A stretch of 64,000 nucleotides of DNA from Micropterus salmoides (lineage: Eukaryota; Chordata; Actinopteri; Centrarchiformes; Centrarchidae), in NCBI RefSeq assembly GCF_014851395.1, contig NW_024041150.1, positions 3,896,891 to 3,960,890 of the forward strand. The letters are read 5' to 3'. Below are positions 39,401-48,400 of the stretch, piece by piece. Each line of letters starts with the position of its first letter. Positions within the stretch are counted from its first letter, which is position 1. Both the position numbers and the translations under genes were made by a program. The notes beneath the pieces were generated by a model that was not told the origin of the DNA, did no database searches, and saw only the letters and a list, made by a program, of their open reading frames with translations.

Positions 39401-42400
39401 ACAAAGACCCAGAACAGAGAAGTTTGAAAACGCTGCCGACCCACTTTTTCATTTTAAAATTCCGCGTCTCCGCGTCGTTTTAGGGCGGACGGACAAAAAC
39501 GGAAGACTTTAGAAACGATGACGGAGACGCTCACATTTGGCTTTCTGATTATGTCTCATCAGTCATGCAAAGTAGAAACACTTGGTACTTTTATAAAAAT
39601 ATGCTGTAGCATGCGGATAACACTTGGCCTACACTAAATAGTCCACACTGTCCACTACTGTCACCGTAATTATTTTGTGCCAACTCTCAGTGTCTTTTCC
39701 ATCGCCACAGTTGCTTTTAACTCCCGTGTTACATTCGGCAACAGTTCCGGTTTATTGTTATTGTGCATGCAAAATAAAATCTGGTGCGGTTCTTCGTCTT
39801 TCACCAAATCTTCTGTAACTACGGAGAAGACCATCTGCTTCATGTTTACACCGGCGCACATGCCCAGTGTACCTGAACGGCCACTAGATGTGCATTTTAA
39901 GTAATTTTAACATAGCTGTTTTATGACCATTTCTATAACTTTTACAGCCACTTTAATCTGTGATTTTTCAGCTATGTGGAGGTGAGAAAGCAAGCAGGTA
40001 TGAACTTCTCTTGCAGCTCTCTTTTTTCATTCTAACACAACTATTTCTGTCTCTTTTCATGTGAACAACTGAGCGCAACACTGCGAATTACTGAAAATGT
40101 CCCCATACTGAAACTATTATATACATAAGTCCTGTGATACTCTGCTGAAATCAATATATCATTTCCATTTTCTGCTGAGCACGTTCCAAATGATACCAGG
40201 TTTAGGCTGCCTGTGTTTCCCTCATAGTCCCTGGCCTAAGTTCCTCACTTCACTGTGGTAAAGTCGGAAAAGAATTGGTGTTCAAATACAACCAGCCATT
40301 TGAGAAAGCAAAACACTTCATTTTTATTTGCTGAAAAGTGATGATTGTTTTTTTCCTCCGATTGTGACTCAGCTGAGACGCAAACAGTATTTTTAAAATA
40401 TGCCTATTAGTACTGGTTTATGTGGTTGTTTTTTCGGTTTAACTAACATGACATTTCATTAAATTATTCTGATTTAAAGTGTAATTTTTAATATGGGCTG
40501 TTTTGCAACTCATTCTGTAAAATAAAGGCCTTGAACTTTAACGCAATGGTCAGTTTTTCTGCAACCTCTCTGACCTCCTCACGTCTGCTTGCTTTTAAAA
40601 TTTGCTGATCTGGAGCCTGATGTCTTTTTATTCTCCCGTCACTCTCACTGTAAGTCAGCCTGGATCACAGCGTTGGCTAAGTGACTAAAATGCAAATGTA
40701 ATTACTACCTAAGTCGTCTGTACATTTTTCCACATCAGCTCCAGTTTGTGGGAGGAGAAGGAGAGCAGCCGCAGTGCAGCAGACACAAACTTCAACCCTG
40801 AAGTCCAAACCGACGTCTGGTGTTTCAACAAATATAGTTAAAAAATCTTTAAGACCAGCTGCTCTTTTCATTAAACAAGCTTTTCAGTCCCTTTTGATTT
40901 TAGCTGTTTACACACATTTTAGCTACAAAGGAAGTATAAAGAGGTTTTGACAAAAGCAGGTAAAACTCTATCCTGTTACACTAGAAGTTTCTCCTTGTTT
41001 TTGACGCTAATTTCTCCTTTCCTGTTTTAAAATGTTTAATCTGTTTAATCTAATGTCAACATGACAAAACACTGGAGACATCTACAAAAGAGACAAAATG
41101 AACCCATAATCTTGTTAAACATTTAACAAATACAGACTATGTTGTATTGTTAAAATAGAGACATAAAATTGGTTATAATATTCTTTACTATCTCTGGAAA
41201 ATATATATGTGCTTTATGTTGTAAAACCATAGTTCTGGGTGTTTTTTTCCTGATTTCCTGGTGATTTTTTTGTCCCACAAAAACATAACAAATGAATAAT
41301 ACAGAGATGACGACACCCTGGATTGAAGCTCCTCTCCTGTGGTATCAGGTCCCAGCTTGGGTTCTGGAGGCAGACACCATCTCCACATTTAAGAGTAGGC
41401 TTCAGACTTTCCTCTTTGATAACCCTCTCTCTCTGTCACTCTCTCTCCCTGTCCCCTAACCGGTCGTGGCAGATGGCCGCCCACCCTGAGTCATGGTTCT
41501 GCTCGAGGTTTCTGCCTCTTAAAAGGAAGTTTTTTCTCAGCCTGTGTCGCCTAGTGCTTGCTCGTGGTGGGAATTGTTGGGTTTCTGTAAATAATATCAC
41601 AAAGAGTTCAGTCTAGACCTGCTCTATTATTAAAATTGCAATGAGATAACTTTTATTATGAATTGGTGCTCTATAAATAAAACTGAATTGAATTAAACTG
41701 AACATCCAGCAAAGTGACCCAGGATCACTTTTCACCCTCTTTCTACAGACTGAAGGAAACAGACAAAGGCCACCCTCACCTCCCACAGACCACAAATGGT
41801 ACCGGCTTCACTTTCACTCAGTAAAGCCTCATTAGACACAGAAACATCTGTTCTCTGTGCCGACAGGTGGAACAGTGAAATCTCTCCCTGGCACCTCCTT
41901 TCTGAGTCATTCTCAAGTCACACAGCGAGAATTACTGACTCCATAACTAAGTAAAATTCTGGCACACAAATATACCCTGTACTTGTGAACCAGTGAGATT
42001 ATCTTTTTTTATTCAACTCATTCGTCTTCCTTGTCAAAAACCTGGTTTCCTTCCTACATTACCCACAGTGCAACTCCACTGCTGACAGTTGGGTGGGAGT
42101 TCGGGGTGTGGTCTTCAGCTCTGACCGACGCTGACTCATGCAACATCACTTGGGGAACATTTATCACACATCTCCCTCTGGAGACACTAAAAGTTTTATA
42201 CTACTTTAAAAAGAAACTGATGTGGAAAATCAATGAAGTTTCCCATGAAATTAACTTGTATTTAGAGGGTTACTGATCAGTTTTTGTCAGCTTTCAGGGT
42301 AAATAAATACACCATCAAGTGCAGCTGCAGACAACTTCCAGCGAGCCACTGTGGTCTGTGTAACCATCAAAAACAAAAAACACTCAAGATATAAAAGATT

Positions 42401-45400
42401 GGAGGAGTCCTGGTTGAACACTGACAGGATATCGTTTAGTTTTTGGAGCCTAACCTGAGACCAGAACTCCTCTCCATTTGTTTGGACTGTAATAGTGTGT
42501 TGGCAGATTCCCACTGTAACCGCACCAGCTGTGGTGCCAGTAGTGATGAAAAGGCCAATGCATCAGACTGGGCCAGTGACAGTGACATTTCCTGCAGCCA
42601 GCGCTAACCCAAATACGGCTCTTATGGGGTCTGGTCATACTGCATGGCTTTATTACTGAAAAATACAGAAATTTTGAAAGATAGAAGTAAAGGAAAGTCT
42701 CAAATGTGTCATGAGGGATGGCTGTGAACACTGTGTGTTCAGGAGGGTTATTTTTAGTGTGTAACACCTCGATAGCTCTCCGGTTAGCAAGTTGTGTCTC
42801 CTGTATAAGTAAAAATGTGGGATTTTAGGTACTTTTGTAGTATTTAGTGATTTTGTGATAATGACGGCTGCCTAGAACATTTGGATACTGAGCACATGGA
42901 TCACAAAGGGAAAAATTACAAACCTTTCAAAGCCACCTTTCAAACGTACAGGGATGAATGTTTCAATACAGAAAATATAGATTTACTTACTGCACAATAG
43001 TAAAAGTTGCTGTTGGAAGCATTTCAAGGCAAATGATCACCTCACCTCAGTTTGAATAATATGTTTAAGGAATTGTCTTTTGGGGCAGAAACCTTATATT
43101 ATACTAAATCCACTGCAGTGAGAGCGACCCACCATACATGCAGTGTTCAAAATACATGCAGCACATTCCCTGGAAGAAGGATCCCTCCCCTGCGGCTCTT
43201 CTGGAGGTTTCCTCCTTTTTTCCCCCCTTTTAAAAGTTTTTCAGGGAGTTTTTCCTTTCCTTTTAGAATCGAGGCTCTGAGGATAGAGGCTGTTTGCTGT
43301 ACAGCCTGTAAAGCCCCTTGACACAAATTTCTGATTCGTGATATTGGGCTATATAGAAAAAAAATGACCTGACTTGAACGTCCAGCTTCAAACCTGCAGT
43401 CAACTAAGTGGGATAATTTGGCACAAACACAAATCTAACGCCCCTATCAGAGAGCACGGCCTGACTGAGGCAGCATCCAGCTTTTCAATTAGCGTGAAAC
43501 ACACACACACAGTACCGCAGGCTGCAGCTGCCTGGCCTGATGTGTAAACTGTCCAAACATGCCTGCTGCTCCGATGACTCATAGGCGGTTTAGTGTCGGT
43601 GAATACACCAGGTGTGTGTTCATTGGGATGAGTGAGCGACCTCGCTGAATCATCTTCCTCCTTCACTTGCTCTAATTTGCTCTCATTAACAGAGAAAATC
43701 CCTTCTCGTGGTTGTGGTTCGGGTTACATTGTTGTTCAGTTTCTGTGGTTCATTTTTAAATACTAAAATAGAAGATTGTTGTTATGGTTAAATAGAAAAA
43801 AACCTACACACTCTGGGTGCTGTTAGTTTAGTTGGTAGAGTTAAACCCCAGCCACAATATTCCTTCAGCTTAACCAATGGGCATTCAGTAGCTTAAACCT
43901 ACCTGCACGTGTGAGACACGTTTTGAAATGTCTGAGCTTTGTAAATGTTTATCCACCACTCCAACCAACCACCACAACTTCCCAAAACGACACAAACATA
44001 ATGGCACATAACACTTCCTGAACTGGAGAGAAGTTGCCCAAGAAGACGATGAAAGGGAAATTCATTCAAGTATTTGTGTCTGTAACTAAACAAGCATCCT
44101 ATGAACTGGTGTTATGGACTGAAAAGTATTGATGTTGACTAAATAATGTTATTAATGCTACCTACCTAATGCTGGCTGCACACAAAAGGATAATTGGGCG
44201 TAATTGTCTGGTGTGCGCATTCTTAAGATTAAAATATTTAAAATCTGTTTATTCCATCGGTATGTATGTGGTATCCCACGTTTTTAAAATGGGTTAAGAT
44301 TTGAACATCCTCTAGTGTGCGGCAGGCACAAGTTAATAGTCTAATATTTTCTCTCTTTCAACTGTTTTTGGTCTCCACTAGCTCCTGAAGGTAATATTTA
44401 GCCCATTCTCATACTCCAGGCGTCAAATAGCCAGTCCAACAACATAGGGCAATGGTTGATGGGCAGAAAACGACCAAATATTATGTTGTGAGCAACCTCT
44501 TGCGGCCGTGTGACAAACTGCATGTGGAATTGGGTAGGGTGGATGGTTAGATAATTAGGCGACCTTCACACTCGGTTCCTGTCTGCAAAATAAAGCCAAC
44601 ATATGTTTTTTTTATTAGCATTAGCAATACTTTGGGTGGTTTTTTGCATTTTGCAGTGTTTATTTTTAGCGTTTTAGCATTTTGTTGCAGCGATTTGTAG
44701 CCTTAGCTAGCTAGTCTTAGTGTTAGCTTTTTTGAAGCATTGCCGCTAGCTAACTCTGTTACTGCTGGCACTGACAGCCCCCGAAGCCCCTTACCCTAAC
44801 CATAACCATGACCATGACAGGGGTGTGTGCATGTCGACCGGTTAACACCACCTGTTAGCACGTCGGCCTTGGCTGTGTTGAAATGGGGACCAGAAAACAC
44901 TCATATAGGTAGTTTTGAAGACATTAACTATCAACCTATTCTGGTGTTTCTATATGAGGACGTGTTGCAAATCTTTTGGCGTCAGGTTCCAACACACATG
45001 GCAGTCTCTTGCATCATACAGGACTTTCACCAAGGAGACCCACTGTTTGTGGGTGCTGTTTGTTTCCGTTGTTTTTAGTAATGTTACATAACTTAAGTAA
45101 GTAGCGTAAGTAGTAATAGTTCTTTTGATCCAATGCATGATCTTTTCCTAAACCTAAACAAGTAATCTTTATGCCCAAACCTAACCAAAGTGCGATATTT
45201 CACAATGTTAACCACTAGTTTTGATTTTGGAGTTTGCATATTTATTATTGATAACTTGGCCGGGAGTCCTACACATACCAAAACAATGCTACCCAGGGCA
45301 CTAAACAACAACGCCAAGGGGTCTTGACAAAGCATAGATATGAGACGCCCTGGGATGAGAACAGGTTGTGAATATCTGGCTCTTTAGCTGTTAAATGCTT

Positions 45401-48400
45401 CACTATGTTCACAAGCTGTGTCTGTCTGCTGCTGAGCAGGTCGTGTACAGTGAGGAAAACAGCTGCCTGCCAAGAGACCAGACAGGAAATGTACCAGGAA
45501 ACCAAAACTAGGAGCTAAAAGAGGCTAAAAAGCCCCATCTGACAGCCCACCCTGACTGGGAAACAGACCCTCCATTATCTAATTGTCAGATAATCCCAGA
45601 TTAAAGGTTTTGGGTGTTTGTGAACCGTTTTAACACATTCTGAACAACTGTTTAATTAGTTCATGCAGATCCACAGCTGTGTTCTGGGCTTTAAAGGGGG
45701 TTTTCAGGATTTTGAGGCTTTTGTGGACACACGGCTGCTCTTTGTAAAGATCTCTTCTCTTTGTACAGATTTACCGAGTTTGTGATATCTTTGCAGAACA
45801 CTATAAAATCTATAATCATATCACTGTACTGAGCCTTGCTGAGACTTGCACCAAATAATGTTTGTGTAATCACATCTCCTCTGATGAGTTTATGTGAACT
45901 TTGCTGTGTGTTTTCCTCACGCTCAGTTTATGTTGTTCAGGTGAGAGCGATGACATCCATCACCTGAAAACGAATCTGGCTCCTATAATCATCTCATTAG
46001 GATGAACCTCCAGGTCATCTTGTTTTATTAGATTTGGAAACATCCTGATATAATTCAGCTGTTACATCATACGCTATTATACACAGACTGTGGTGGGTCA
46101 TCAGGCGAAATAACAAATGCATTTTATCTTTGCTGTATTCGTTAACCTGTTTATCCTCTTTGTTCATGCTGCCTCATGGACAAAGGCAACAAAGAGGGAA
46201 ATACGACATTAAAGGGTAACTTCTGTGTTTTCCGACCTGGTTTTTGTGCCTTTGTGACTAATTGGAACATGTTATTTTTTTTTATTGGTCCAGTATTGTG
46301 CGAGGGCGCTGCAGTCGCTTTTACAGGCTCAGAGTGTTATTGTAAGTGTCTGGCAACATCGTGGAAAGGATCTCCACAGAGACAGACCTTTTTTTAAAGA
46401 GTAAGATCCTTTTTGTTCAACCAGTAACAGTCACTTTAGCGCTATCATCAAAGCCATTGTGCCCCTCTGGTCTACCGCTGCTTAGTTTGTGTTATTCTGT
46501 GACTTTGGTATTTGTAACCCTTTAAAACACCAAAGACGCACAATAACACAAACAAACAAAACTCAATGAAGCTGACTTACAAGAACTTGCAGAGCTGTGT
46601 TCATCTGGTTCACGCTGGTTTCATTTTTGAGGCACTTTTTCTGTTGCTTTTTCTCATGCCAGTCTATTTTCTGGTTTAATCGTAACACCTGTTTGAATCG
46701 CTGAATTAATTACAGACGTGGGTTGGGATTCAGAGGTGTGAAACTAGACTAAGAAGTAAGTAACGTGCATTTTCCCCTTTTCCTAGTAAACACCCTGATA
46801 TATACTCTGCAGTTTCAATAAGTCAAAATATTTAGTCAGTTGCTGCCTTTAACAACTACCCACATGAGCATTTCCTCATCGTCTATAACAGAAGCAGGAT
46901 GACATAGTTCGTCAGTGACTCCCAAACTATGACAAAAACACACAGATACTAATTTACTAATCTGAGTTTTGAACTGACACCTCTATAGTTCAGTTTAGGT
47001 CAGGTTTAAGACCAGGTTATGGTTAAACTTAACTTGTCTAAGGTTCAAAGAAACCAGTAATTCATGACCCCAACCATCTTTCCAAGAGGTTTATTGGTGC
47101 TGTAACAACGTCACACTACATACTACTAAAAGTCATTATTTGCACGACCACAAAACAACAAATGCAGGTAGTTCTATGAGTCCAAACAAACAACCAATTG
47201 CGTCAATTTCTGGTGAGCACAGTATCTCCAAATTTCCAGTGAAACAGATGTGTCATATGAAACAACTGGAATCCTGCACCCAGTTTATCTGATGTAACGT
47301 GGCATAATGACACACTGGACAGGACTTCCTAATGTGAGTGTTTTACAGTTTGTGTGACAAACAATTTCTCCCTGAGGCACCGGGGGCAACTCCTGTGTGA
47401 CACACATCAGACCTGGAATAAAGACAAATTATAATCTGCTCCTGAGCCTTTCTGCACCGCTGATCAATGAACTGCAAGAAGCAACAAGCACTGCCAGCAG
47501 GTCTGAAAGGTACATTTTAAATATCCACATTTGCTCATTAGATATATTCACTTATTTACATGCCAGTGATGTCAGACCTTAAAATACCCAGAAGGAAAAT
47601 ATCATCCAAAGCCTAAAAACGACATTTTCTGGCACAGAATGAATCTGTTTCTATTTAGATTTTAGCTTCTGTCGAACTAGAGGATAAACCAAACTGTGTG
47701 GGAGAGATAAAACTCCGCCAGGGTTTCTAAAACACATCTGAAAAAAAGACAAAACATCCGAGTGAGTAAGAGAATCTGACCACTCACCCGAGACAGAATC
47801 TAACAAATAATTAAAGCTAAGTAAAAATCTACTTTTTACTGCCAGGCATGACCGAGGTTCATTCATAGAGTTTGTCCCTTGAGTCAAGACAACCATGTTA
47901 TTGTATAAATGTCTACATACATCTAACCACAAATATTCCTCTACTGTAGTATTAATATATAGAAGTTATTTTTAATAATAGTATGTGAACCACAAGAAAC
48001 TCTGCTGCTCTCATTCCAGTACATTACTGATACATATAACGCCTGCAACTAATGATTATATTAAAGTTAAATGAGCTTTATTAATTTAATTTACTGTAAC
48101 ACTAATTCATGTCTTTTAATTTGACAGTCATGAATGTCTTTAGTTTGTAATGCTAATTCACTGAGCAAATGTGTTAAGATGATATGACGATGATTTGTTA
48201 TCCTGTATTGCATCTTATTAATTTCTTCTCCACCTTTAACCGCAGCCCCAGCAGGAGCTTTCTACACTGGAGAGAGGGCTCAGCGCACTGTAATTTATGG
48301 AAACACACTAATAAGATACAGAAAACAGTTTCACCACTTTGACAATGCATATGTCAGATCAAACTCAAGTCATTCACCAATTTCACACCATAAAGAAACA

